A stretch of 36,161 nt of DNA, taken from contig CALUPL010000027.1 of NCBI GenBank assembly GCA_944322635.1, positions 1 through 36,161 on the forward strand, written 5' to 3'. Source of the stretch: an uncultured Mailhella sp. (GTDB lineage Bacteria; Desulfobacterota; Desulfovibrionia; Desulfovibrionales; Desulfovibrionaceae). Below, one piece after another: positions 16,510-23,751 of this stretch (within the stretch, counting starts at the first letter, position 1; the number at the start of each line of letters is the position of its first letter). The translations under genes were made by a program, and so were the position numbers. Below the pieces are notes generated by a model. That model was not told where the DNA came from, made no database searches, and worked only from the letters and a program-made list of their open reading frames with translations.

Positions 16510-17550
16510 ATGAAAAGACGCACCTTCTCCATCATGCTCTGTTCTCTGGCTGCGGCCGCGCTCAGTTTCGCTCCCGCCTGCGCCCTTGCCGACACCGCAT
16601 GGCCCAAAAAGCTGGTCATTTCCGTTCCCGCCTCGGGCAATGTCATGCACATGGCCGTGACGGCCATGGCCAAGACCATTGAAAAGCACACTCCCGTGGA
16701 ACGCGTCATCGTTCAGCCCATAGGCGGGCCGGCAAGCTGGCTGCCAAAAATGGAAAAGGGACAGGTGGATCTGGCCATGCATGCCGGTCCCGACACTGTG
16801 GAACTGCTGCAGGGCCTCGGCGTATGGAAGACCGAAACCGGAGCAAAGCCCTTCCTGCGCACCATCATTCCCGGAGCCCGCGCCCTGTACGGACTCATAA
16901 CCATTCCCGGCAAGGGCATTGAAAAGTATTCCGATCTCAAAGGCCGCGTGGTCACCATGCGACAGCCCGGCAACCCGCTGTTCGACCGTGTGGGCCTCAC
17001 GCTTCTTGCCAGCGCGGGACTCAAGGAATCCGACCTCAAGGCCGCCCTCACCATGATCAACTTCCGCGAAATGACCAGCGACATCGTGGAAGGCCGCGTG
17101 GACGCCGCCCTCAGCACCGGCTCCGGTCCCTTCATGATGGAGCTGGAAACCTCCGGCGGAGCCAACGTGTACGTGGAACCCTCCGAGGAAGAGGCCAAAT
17201 ACCTCATGGAACACCTGCCCACGGGCTTCTTCATCGGCAGTCTGCCCGCCCATGCCCCCTACTTCAACAACACCTCGGCCATCGGCCGCGCCATCCTGTA
17301 CCGCAACGGCATCTACGCCCGCGCCGACATGGATCCCGAAGTGGCCTACGGCATCATCAAGGCCATCGACGAGAACAGGAGCGAATGGGAAAACATTTCC
17401 CCCATCGCCGCCGACTTCGGCACCATCTATGAATATGCCCCGCCCTACCATGAAGGCGTGGTGCGCTACTACCGTGAAAAGGGACTCTGGACCGGCAAAG
17501 TGGTCACCCAGCACGAAAATCTTCTGAAGGCCATCGGCGCCGAAAAGTAG
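16510..17550 (+). CDS. TAXI-family TRAP solute-binding protein (346 aa)
   Basis: A periplasmic ligand-binding protein that delivers substrate to the fused TRAP permease. An N-terminal signal peptide (MKRRTF, hydrophobic core, cleavage probably after ALA at about residue 27) is followed by the two-lobed TAXI fold. Typical stretches are GNVMHMAVTAMAKTIEKH, PIGGPASWLPKMEKGQVDLAMH and LKGRVVTMRQPGNP. Start 16510 is supported by AGGAG and by the signal peptide. Known TAXI proteins bind glutamate, 2-oxoglutarate or related acids; the ligand here cannot be told from the sequence, but the neighbouring genes point to an organic or amino acid. Confidence 0.92.
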   Translation: MKRRTFSIMLCSLAAAALSFAPACALADTAWPKKLVISVPASGNVMHMAVTAMAKTIEKHTPVERVIVQPIGGPASWLPKMEKGQVDLAMHAGPDTVELLQGLGVWKTETGAKPFLRTIIPGARALYGLITIPGKGIEKYSDLKGRVVTMRQPGNPLFDRVGLTLLASAGLKESDLKAALTMINFREMTSDIVEGRVDAALSTGSGPFMMELETSGGANVYVEPSEEEAKYLMEHLPTGFFIGSLPAHAPYFNNTSAIGRAILYRNGIYARADMDPEVAYGIIKAIDENRSEWENISPIAADFGTIYEYAPPYHEGVVRYYREKGLWTGKVVTQHENLLKAIGAEK

Positions 17551-17597
17551 CCCTTCCGGGGGCGGTTCCCCGCCCCCCATACGGAAAGGAGTCTGCC

Positions 17598-17864
17598 ATG
17601 CCCCCCGTCATCTCTCCCGACAAATGCCTGCGCTGCGGGCTGTGCGCGGACATATGCCCTCTGGAAGTGTTCGGCTGCAGGCCTGCAAAGAACGAAATGC
17701 CCACGGTGCGGTATCCCGACGAGTGCTGGCACTGCAACGTGTGCGCGCTCGACTGCCCTGCCGGAGCCATCACCCTGCGTCACCCCATAAGCCACATGAT
17801 ACTGCACGTGGATTCTCCCTTCCTGAAAAACTCCGGCCAAGGAGGCCCGCATGCTGCCGATTAA
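17598..17864 (+). CDS. Dicluster [4Fe-4S] ferredoxin, AprB-like core (88 aa)
   Basis: A small electron carrier with two complete cluster motifs: Cys10-x2-Cys13-x2-Cys16-x3-Cys20-Pro and Cys43-x2-Cys46-x2-Cys49-x3-Cys53-Pro. The context CWHCNVCALDCPAGAI resembles the second cluster of AprB, the beta subunit of APS reductase, but AprB is roughly twice this length because of a C-terminal tail that wraps the alpha subunit, absent here. The ribosome-binding site is AAAGGAG. Its stop lies 14 bases inside the next gene, an AprA-like flavoprotein, so the pair probably forms a translationally coupled complex. Confidence 0.88.
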   Translation: MPPVISPDKCLRCGLCADICPLEVFGCRPAKNEMPTVRYPDECWHCNVCALDCPAGAITLRHPISHMILHVDSPFLKNSGQGGPHAAD

Positions 17865-19527
17865 AGAAATTCTCGATGCCGACGTCGTCATTGCCGGAGG
17901 CGGCATAGGCGGTCTCATGGCCGCCGTGGCCGCGGCCAGGGCCGGGGCCTCCACCGTGGTGCTGGAAAAGGCCCATACGAAGAGAAGCGGTTCTGGAGCG
18001 GGCGGAAACGATCACTTCGCCTGCTACATCCCCGAGGTGCACGGCGATCTCGCCACGGCCAGAGAAGCCATCCTGGGCAGTCTCGTGGGCGGAGACCAGG
18101 ACCGCGACGTGCTCGACGCCTCCCTCATGCGCAGCAGGGAAGTCGTGGACATGTGGCACTCCTGGGGAATCAACATGAAACCGCGGGGCGACTGGCTGTT
18201 CGAGGGCCATGCCTTTCCCGGCAGGCCCCGGGCCTTTCTCAAGTATGACGGCAGCAACCAGAAAAAGGTGCTTACCGCGCAGGCTCTTAGGGCCGGAGCC
18301 GTCATCGTCAACCACTCCCCCGTGCTGGAGCTTCTGCCCGTGCCCGGAGGCATGGGCGGCGTGCTCGCCCTCGACACCAGCGAAGAAAAACCTTCCTTCC
18401 GCATCGTGCGGGCAAAAGCCGTCATTCTTGCCACCGGCAATCCCTGCCGGCTCTTCGTTTCGGCCAATACCCCGGGGCTCATGTTCAACATCGGCGTGTG
18501 CCCTGCCTGTACGGGAGAATCCATCGCCCAGTTCTGGCGCGTCGGAGGCGCGCTGGTAGGCATGGACCGGGGCTACAGACACGCCGGTCCCCGTTACTCC
18601 TCCCGTTGCGGCAAGGCCACCTGGCTCGGCGTGTACCGCTACCCCGACGGCTCTCCCATAGGACCATTCACCACCGTGCCGAGCCGGGAAACCAGCGACA
18701 TCACCGGCGACATCTGGAATTCCTCCTTTTCCGATCTCATGGTCAACGGTACGGGGCCGGCCATCATGGACTGTGGCGGAGCGAGCGAGGATGATCTCAA
18801 GCACATGCTCTGGGCCATGGGCTGCGAGGGCCTCACCGGATTCCTTGCCCAGATGAAGCAGGAAGGCGTGGATCCCGGCCGGCACGGTGTGGTGTTCGGA
18901 CAATACGAGCCTCACGGCATACGCGGCATAGAAATCAATCCTGAAACCGGAACGAATCTGCCTGGCGTGTACGCCGTGGGCGATCATGTGGGCAATTTCC
19001 GCACCAACATCGGCGGCGCGGCCGTGTTCGGACTCATCAGCGGAGAACAGGCCGCCTCCTATGCCGCCGGGGCTTCTCCCTGCCAGGATGTGGAAAACTC
19101 TCCGTGGGCCCGGGAGCGCATGGCCTACTACAGCACCTTTGCCGGCCGCAGCAGCGGCGCCACGTGGCAGGAATGCAATCATGCCATCCAGCAGATACTC
19201 ACCGATTTCGCCGCTCCCGGCCCTCACAAGGTACGTTCGGCCAGTCTGCTGAAATCCGGCCTCAAGTTCATAGGCGACATGCGCCGCCGCGTGGACGCCG
19301 AACTGTGCACGCCCACGGCCCATGAGCTCATGCGAGCCTCGGAAACCCTCGCCATCATGGACATGGGGGAGATCATGATCCGCTGCGCTCTTGAGCGCAA
19401 GGAAAGCCGGGGCAACATGCAGCGTTCCGACTACCCCTTCACCAATCCCATGCTCAACGGTCAGTTCATCCGCATAGTCAACGGCGAAAACGGCCCGGAA
19501 ATCTCCTGGCGTCCCATACACCGCTGA
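17851..19527 (+). CDS. FAD-dependent flavoprotein 2, AprA-like (558 aa)
   Basis: A second cytoplasmic flavoprotein of the fumarate reductase/APS reductase superfamily, paired with the ferredoxin it overlaps. The FAD motif is at residues 12-21 (VVIAGGGIGG); AKAVILATGNPCR occurs near 189-201; the C-terminal FAD motif is LPGVYAVGDHVGNFRTNIGGA (about 370-390). YEPHGIRGIEINP just before it holds a His-Gly-Ile-Arg that lies where the superfamily places catalytic His/Arg residues. It is shorter than true AprA (about 650-670 aa), and no sulfate-activation genes are near, so it is unlikely to be the cell's APS reductase. The ribosome-binding site is AAGGAGG. The substrate is unknown, and its paralogue is flavoprotein 1 (12774-14483). 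Confidence 0.84.
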   Translation: MLPIKEILDADVVIAGGGIGGLMAAVAAARAGASTVVLEKAHTKRSGSGAGGNDHFACYIPEVHGDLATAREAILGSLVGGDQDRDVLDASLMRSREVVDMWHSWGINMKPRGDWLFEGHAFPGRPRAFLKYDGSNQKKVLTAQALRAGAVIVNHSPVLELLPVPGGMGGVLALDTSEEKPSFRIVRAKAVILATGNPCRLFVSANTPGLMFNIGVCPACTGESIAQFWRVGGALVGMDRGYRHAGPRYSSRCGKATWLGVYRYPDGSPIGPFTTVPSRETSDITGDIWNSSFSDLMVNGTGPAIMDCGGASEDDLKHMLWAMGCEGLTGFLAQMKQEGVDPGRHGVVFGQYEPHGIRGIEINPETGTNLPGVYAVGDHVGNFRTNIGGAAVFGLISGEQAASYAAGASPCQDVENSPWARERMAYYSTFAGRSSGATWQECNHAIQQILTDFAAPGPHKVRSASLLKSGLKFIGDMRRRVDAELCTPTAHELMRASETLAIMDMGEIMIRCALERKESRGNMQRSDYPFTNPMLNGQFIRIVNGENGPEISWRPIHR

Positions 19528-19558
19528 GCAGCACCCCAACCAACAAAAGGAGCCAGTC

Positions 19559-20947
19559 ATGAGTCAGACCAAGGAACTTGCCGCCTACGGTGCGGCACTG
19601 CGCTATGAGGATATTCCCGCAGAAGTCCTGAACCGTGCAAAAAACCTGACGCTCCAGACACTGGGCGTCTCTCTGGCCGCTCTTTCCTCCGACGTGGGCA
19701 GAAGGGCCGTGGCACTCGGCAAAGCCATGGGACAGGGCGGAACCGAAGCCACAATATGGGGCGACGGCTCCAGGGTGAACGCAGCAGCAGCGGGTCTTGC
19801 CAACGGCACGCTTGCCGATGCCCTCGACTGGGAAGACTGCAGCTGGACAGGTCATCCCTCGGCCTGTGCCGTGTCCACGGGCCTCGCCATGGGCGAACAG
19901 CTCGGCTCCTCCGGCAGGGACTACCTTCTGGGCCTTGTCACCGCCTACGAGCTGTACGAACGCATAGCCATGGCCGTGCAGCCCGGACCGAACTTCGGAT
20001 GGATGACCAAGGGCTGGGGGCTCACGAGCTGGGTCATCTACGCCTCTTCCATCATGGGCGGAAAGCTCCTCGGTCTCGACAAGAACCAGATGGAAAACCT
20101 CATAGGCATCACGGGCGCGCTCACGCCCACCATCAACGTGCTCACCCATGTCACCCGCACGGACTACTATCACTTCCAGTGGGGCATGAACAGCATGAAC
20201 GGCATAGCAGGCGCGCATCTGGCCAAGGTTGGCATCAGCTCCCTGCCCGACTACCTTGACGGCGACAGCGGCTACTGGTGCACCATGACCGACGACTGCA
20301 AGTGGGAATGGTACACGAAGAATCTCGGGTCTCAGTGGATGATCATGGAAACCCTCATGAAGCACTGGCCCACCAACATGTGGATACAGCAGCCTCTGGA
20401 CGGCATGGCCGAGCTCATTGCCGAATACGGTCTCAAGCCCGCCGACATCGCCTCCATCACCATCAGCCCAGAAGTGGAGTCCCGCTGGCATGTGCATCCC
20501 GACGGATATCCTTCCGTCGTGGACGGTCAGTTCAGCATTCCCTACTGCGTATCCGCCATGCTGCATCATCCCGAGCCCACGCAGGAATGGTACTCCGAAT
20601 CCTTCCGCCACAATCCCTCCGTCGTGGAGCTGTCCACCAGAATTCACTGCGAAGGCGAATACATGACCCTGCAGCAGTGCTTTGAAACCTTCCAGCGCGG
20701 CAGTTATCCGTTCTACGTTCTCAAGGTGGACACCGTGGACGGACGGCATCTCGTCAAGGAAGTGCCGCTGCCCAAGGGACATCCCAGAAACATGATGACC
20801 GACGAAGAGTTCATCGACCGCTTCCATCTGGCCGCGGGCCCCGTGATAGGTGAAGAAAAGGCCTCCCGCGTGGTGGACATGGTGCGCCACCTGGAAGAAC
20901 TGGACAAGGTCGCCGATCTCGTCCGCGCCATGAACATCAACGACTGA
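19559..20947 (+). CDS. MmgE/PrpD family protein (462 aa)
   Basis: A cytoplasmic enzyme of the MmgE/PrpD fold. Family members include 2-methylcitrate dehydratase, cis-aconitate decarboxylase and iminodisuccinate epimerase, all of which act by proton abstraction next to carboxylates. Length fits (450-500 aa). Recognisable stretches are the N-terminal helical domain with VSLAALSSDVGRRAVALG, ANGTLADALDWEDC followed by a Gly-His-Pro-Ser segment, and GITGALTPTINVLTHVTRTD. The second domain with IASITISPEVESRWHVHPDGYPSVVDGQFSIPY is interrupted here only for description. The ribosome-binding site is AAAAGGAG. Its place between an acid importer and an opine-dehydrogenase-like gene favours a dehydratase, decarboxylase or epimerase of the imported acid. 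Confidence 0.86.
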   Translation: MSQTKELAAYGAALRYEDIPAEVLNRAKNLTLQTLGVSLAALSSDVGRRAVALGKAMGQGGTEATIWGDGSRVNAAAAGLANGTLADALDWEDCSWTGHPSACAVSTGLAMGEQLGSSGRDYLLGLVTAYELYERIAMAVQPGPNFGWMTKGWGLTSWVIYASSIMGGKLLGLDKNQMENLIGITGALTPTINVLTHVTRTDYYHFQWGMNSMNGIAGAHLAKVGISSLPDYLDGDSGYWCTMTDDCKWEWYTKNLGSQWMIMETLMKHWPTNMWIQQPLDGMAELIAEYGLKPADIASITISPEVESRWHVHPDGYPSVVDGQFSIPYCVSAMLHHPEPTQEWYSESFRHNPSVVELSTRIHCEGEYMTLQQCFETFQRGSYPFYVLKVDTVDGRHLVKEVPLPKGHPRNMMTDEEFIDRFHLAAGPVIGEEKASRVVDMVRHLEELDKVADLVRAMNIND

Positions 20948-21021
20948 AAAAAGGCGGCGGGCAGTCCCATCGGCCTGCCGCCGAAACGCCGCACGACGCT
21001 GCAAAATTCCGGAGGAATGCT

Positions 21022-22092
21022 GTGAAGAACATCTGCGTTATCGGTGCGGGAGGCACGGGACAGTGCTTTGCCGCCGACATGGCCCTGGCCGGCCACAAGG
21101 TTTCTCTGTACGACGACAGGAAGGAACGACTGGACGAAATACGCCTCGCGGGAGGCATCTGCCTGACCGGAGGCGGACGAACGGGAAAGGTTCTGCCCGC
21201 CCTCTGCGAACATGCCGAAGAAGCGCTGGAAAAGGCCGAACTTGTCGTCGTATGCGCCGTGGCTCACCGTCATGAGGCACTCGCCGAACAGTGCGCTCCC
21301 TTTCTGAAGGACGGACAGACCGTGTTCATCTCCGCAGGCGGCGGAGCTTCCCTGATCTTCGACCGGGCCATACGAACCGCCCGGGGCCTCGACGAACAGC
21401 AGCGGCACGGCGTAGTGCTCGGTGAACTGGAAGGAAATCTTTATCCCTGCCGCAGGCTTCGTCCTGCACAGATATTCATGGCCTTTCCTCTGGCAAGGCG
21501 CATGGTGGCGGCCTTCCCCGCCTGCGACACGCCAAAGCTTCAGCAGGCGCTTGCGGGAGTTCTGGAAACCGACGCCGCCTCCAATGTGCTGGAAACCGCG
21601 CTCAATTCCCCGAACGTGGTCATCCATCTCATGGGCTCTCTGCTCAATCTCGGAGCCATAGAGCGTTCCGGCGGCGAGTACTGGCTCTACAAGACCGGAC
21701 TCACTCCCGGCGTGCTCTCCATGCTGGAAGCCATGGACAAAGAAAAAACGGCCGTATTCAACGCCTGGGGCTGGACGGCCCGCTCTCCGCTGCCGCACAT
21801 GCACCGCGTGGCCCGGCAGAACAGCTTCCCGGAGCTTGACGCCTTCCGCTCCCTCATAGGCCCCACGAGCGCCTCTCACCGCTACATAAGCGAAGACGCC
21901 TCCACCTGCGTCTGTCTTCTGGCCGATGCAGGACGTGCTGCCGGACTCGACATGCCCCTCTCTTCCGGACTGCTGGCTCTGGCCTCGGCTCTGCACGGCA
22001 GAAACTATGCCTGCGAGGGACGCACCCTCAAGGCGCTGGGCCTCGGCGGTCTGAGCACTCAGGAGGTGACGGCGCGTCTGCTCGGTCGATAA
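21022..22092 (+). CDS. Octopine/nopaline dehydrogenase-family NAD(P) enzyme (356 aa)
   Basis: An NAD(P)-dependent dehydrogenase of the opine dehydrogenase type. A Rossmann domain (residues 1-about 170) has the motif VIGAGGTG (Gly8, Gly10, Gly13), and the C-terminal helical domain contains the family's conserved region LNSPNVVIHLMG with His202, the probable catalytic base. Opine dehydrogenases join or split an amino acid and a 2-oxo acid through a secondary amine; other members oxidise hydroxy acids. The start is GTG, supported by GGAGGA and by an out-of-frame ATG at 21017 that runs straight into a stop. It belongs to the operon (74 bp after the MmgE/PrpD gene). Direction and substrate are unknown. 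Confidence 0.8.
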   Translation: MKNICVIGAGGTGQCFAADMALAGHKVSLYDDRKERLDEIRLAGGICLTGGGRTGKVLPALCEHAEEALEKAELVVVCAVAHRHEALAEQCAPFLKDGQTVFISAGGGASLIFDRAIRTARGLDEQQRHGVVLGELEGNLYPCRRLRPAQIFMAFPLARRMVAAFPACDTPKLQQALAGVLETDAASNVLETALNSPNVVIHLMGSLLNLGAIERSGGEYWLYKTGLTPGVLSMLEAMDKEKTAVFNAWGWTARSPLPHMHRVARQNSFPELDAFRSLIGPTSASHRYISEDASTCVCLLADAGRAAGLDMPLSSGLLALASALHGRNYACEGRTLKALGLGGLSTQEVTARLLGR

Positions 22093-22141
22093 ATCCCCTT
22101 CCCTCCTCAATACCGCGGCGCCATGCCGCAAGGAGCCTCCC

Positions 22142-22855
22142 ATGTATTCCTGGAGAGCACACATCGGTCTTCTGGCCCCCGGATCTGGGCCGAACATGGA
22201 AATGGACTTTCACCGCTTTCTTCCCGCAGGCGTGGCCGTGGCCACTTCCCGCCTGCCCTTCACCATCCCCACGCCGGAGGGGCTCAGGGACATGGTGAGC
22301 CACATAGAACAGGTCTGTGAAGTCTACAAACGCTACAAGCACGACGTCATCATGTTCGGCTGCACGTCCGGCAGTCTCATAGACGGCTTCGGTTTCGACA
22401 AGAAACTCATCGCCCGCATGGAGGAAATCACCGGCGATCCGTGTCTCACCACCTCCACCGCCGTTCTTGAGGCCTTTGCCGCCCTCGGCGTTTCACACCC
22501 CGTGGTCATCACTCCCTATCCCGACAATACCAACGAAGCAGAAAAGGACTTCCTCGAGAGCAACGGCCTTTTCGTGACGCACATCACCGGCATGGAAAAC
22601 GACTACGTCAACCAGTCCATCACGGACATAGAACCCAACTATGTCTTCCAGAAGGTCAAGCAGCTTCCGCGCGAAGGCGCGGACTGCCTGTTCATCAGCT
22701 GCACGGGGCTCAACGTGCTCGACATCATTCCCATTCTGGAATGCGACTGGGAGCTGCCCGTGATCACAAGCAATCAGGCCACGCTCTGGGCCTGTCTGCG
22801 CCACAGCGGCGTCAAAGACAAAATCCCCGCGCTCGGCAGGCTGTTCCAGCTCTGA
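22142..22855 (+). CDS. Asp/Glu racemase superfamily protein, maleate isomerase/arylmalonate decarboxylase-like (237 aa)
   Basis: A cytoplasmic cofactor-free enzyme with two opposed cysteines. Length and layout match the maleate cis-trans isomerase/arylmalonate decarboxylase branch: N-terminal GLLAPGSGPNMEMDF, first catalytic Cys74 in FGCTSGS, second Cys187 in ISCTGLN, and SNQATLWACLRHSGV near the end. Both cysteines are present, so an isomerase or racemase is more likely than a decarboxylase, which keeps only one. Possible reactions are maleate to fumarate or racemisation of a dicarboxylic (amino) acid. It is the last gene of the operon; the ribosome-binding site is AAGGAG. A GC-rich terminator-like hairpin follows at 22889. 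Confidence 0.85.
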   Translation: MYSWRAHIGLLAPGSGPNMEMDFHRFLPAGVAVATSRLPFTIPTPEGLRDMVSHIEQVCEVYKRYKHDVIMFGCTSGSLIDGFGFDKKLIARMEEITGDPCLTTSTAVLEAFAALGVSHPVVITPYPDNTNEAEKDFLESNGLFVTHITGMENDYVNQSITDIEPNYVFQKVKQLPREGADCLFISCTGLNVLDIIPILECDWELPVITSNQATLWACLRHSGVKDKIPALGRLFQL

Positions 22856-22888
22856 AAACATCCCTGTCTGGACTCCCCTCCCGGAACA

Positions 22889-22932
22889 GGCGCCGGGGCA
22901 TCCCTACCCCGGCGCCGCCTCAGCCCTTTTCT
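22889..22932 (+). terminator. Terminator-like hairpin at the end of the ten-gene operon
   Basis: A perfect 10-bp GC-rich stem (22889-22898 with 22907-22916) is followed, after a few bases, by CCCTTTTCTCT. The T-run is short and slightly displaced, so efficiency is uncertain. Confidence 0.55.
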
Positions 22933-23023
22933 CTCTCGCGTTCGGAAGGCAGACACGGGGTCGGACAAAAAAATCCTTCCTTGACCCGCTCCTCCTGCGG
23001 GATCGAGTCTGAAAGACGAACAC

Positions 23024-23052
23024 AAAAAAAGCCGCATTCCTTCGAACGCGGC
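23024..23052 (-). terminator. Minus-strand terminator of the 23-26 kb gene set
   Basis: Read on the minus strand, a 9-bp stem (one G-U pair) closes on GAAG and is followed by seven T residues. It lies about 210 bp past the last minus-strand gene (stop 23260), beyond the repeat hairpin at 23203-23250. Confidence 0.75.
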
Positions 23053-23175
23053 CTTCACGGCCCGGACTGAGGCCGAAGCACGACGCTTTGCCCGACGGGC
23101 ACGCAATAAAAACGTCCGGCAAAGAGCACCGGGCGAAACTTCCCTCAAATCCCCGGGAATTGCGGCATCACAATT

Positions 23176-23260
23176 AAAAAGTTTTGAAAAGAGAATGGGG
23201 GCGCGGGGGAAGGAGGAAAACTTTTTCAAAAGTTTTCCTCCTTCCCCCGCCATCTTCTCT
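23176..23260 (+). repeat. Dispersed G/A-rich hairpin repeat, copy 1
   Basis: An 85-bp unit consists of AAAAGTTTTGA, a GGGGG-containing spacer and a perfect 23-bp hairpin (23203-23225 with 23228-23250) with only two loop bases. The same unit occurs inverted at 30742-30826, with many small differences that keep the stem paired. Very similar G/A-rich, AAAACTTTT-centred hairpins are common behind genes in Desulfovibrio-type genomes, where they look like reused terminators. It lies between the convergent ends of the ten-gene operon and the minus-strand transporter genes. Confidence 0.7.
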
Positions 23261-23751
23261 TACTCTATCCCGAACTCATACTGTTCGAGCTTGTCCAGAA
23301 CGGCGGACATTATCATGGCCATGACGCCGGATACCATGGCGGCGGTATCAGCGGGAACTTCGGAAACGTCCTTGTTCATGAGGCGGCGGAAGAAAACGCC
23401 CGGGCATTCCTGCGTTTTTGTTCTGACCATGGGATCGACGTAGGCGCGGAAGGCTCCGTCCACGAAGTCTTCGGCCTCCTTCGGGCTGTAGCCGAGCTTT
23501 TTCAGCATGTCCTGCGTAACGCGAAGGTATTCCACCACCACCACGTTGGGGGCCTGCACCATGAGGGCGTAAAGCACGGCGGCGTGCACGTAAGCCCGCC
23601 ATTCCAGCATGAGCCTTTTCTTCTCCTCCTCCGTGGCGCATGGCAGGCCCGCCTTCCGCGCCACGGCAAGAACGCCGTTCTCCTCCGTGTTCAGCTCGAA
23701 AAGAATGCCTGCGGCCTGCACGGCCTCGGCAACGGAAAGCTTACGCTTCAT
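23260..23751 (-). CDS. Unrecognised small protein co-transcribed with the BMP-type ATPase (163 aa)
   Basis: I do not recognise the family. The protein is mostly predicted helical and soluble, with basic N-terminus MKRKLSVAEAVQAAG, charged segments, and two moderately hydrophobic helices (about 55-72 and 138-155), too short or amphipathic to be clear membrane spans. It overlaps the ATPase gene by 11 bases and has GAGGAGG six bases before its ATG, so it is almost certainly made from the same transcript. That context suggests an accessory role in the ABC uptake system or use of its substrate, without direct evidence. Confidence 0.65.
   Translation of the reverse strand: MKRKLSVAEAVQAAGILFELNTEENGVLAVARKAGLPCATEEEKKRLMLEWRAYVHAAVLYALMVQAPNVVVVEYLRVTQDMLKKLGYSPKEAEDFVDGAFRAYVDPMVRTKTQECPGVFFRRLMNKDVSEVPADTAAMVSGVMAMIMSAVLDKLEQYEFGIE

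Noticed and set aside
17598..19527. The AprBA-like pair as the cell's real APS reductase
   Set aside because: Both proteins are too short, no sulfate-activation or Qmo-type genes are near, and the pair sits in a transporter operon.
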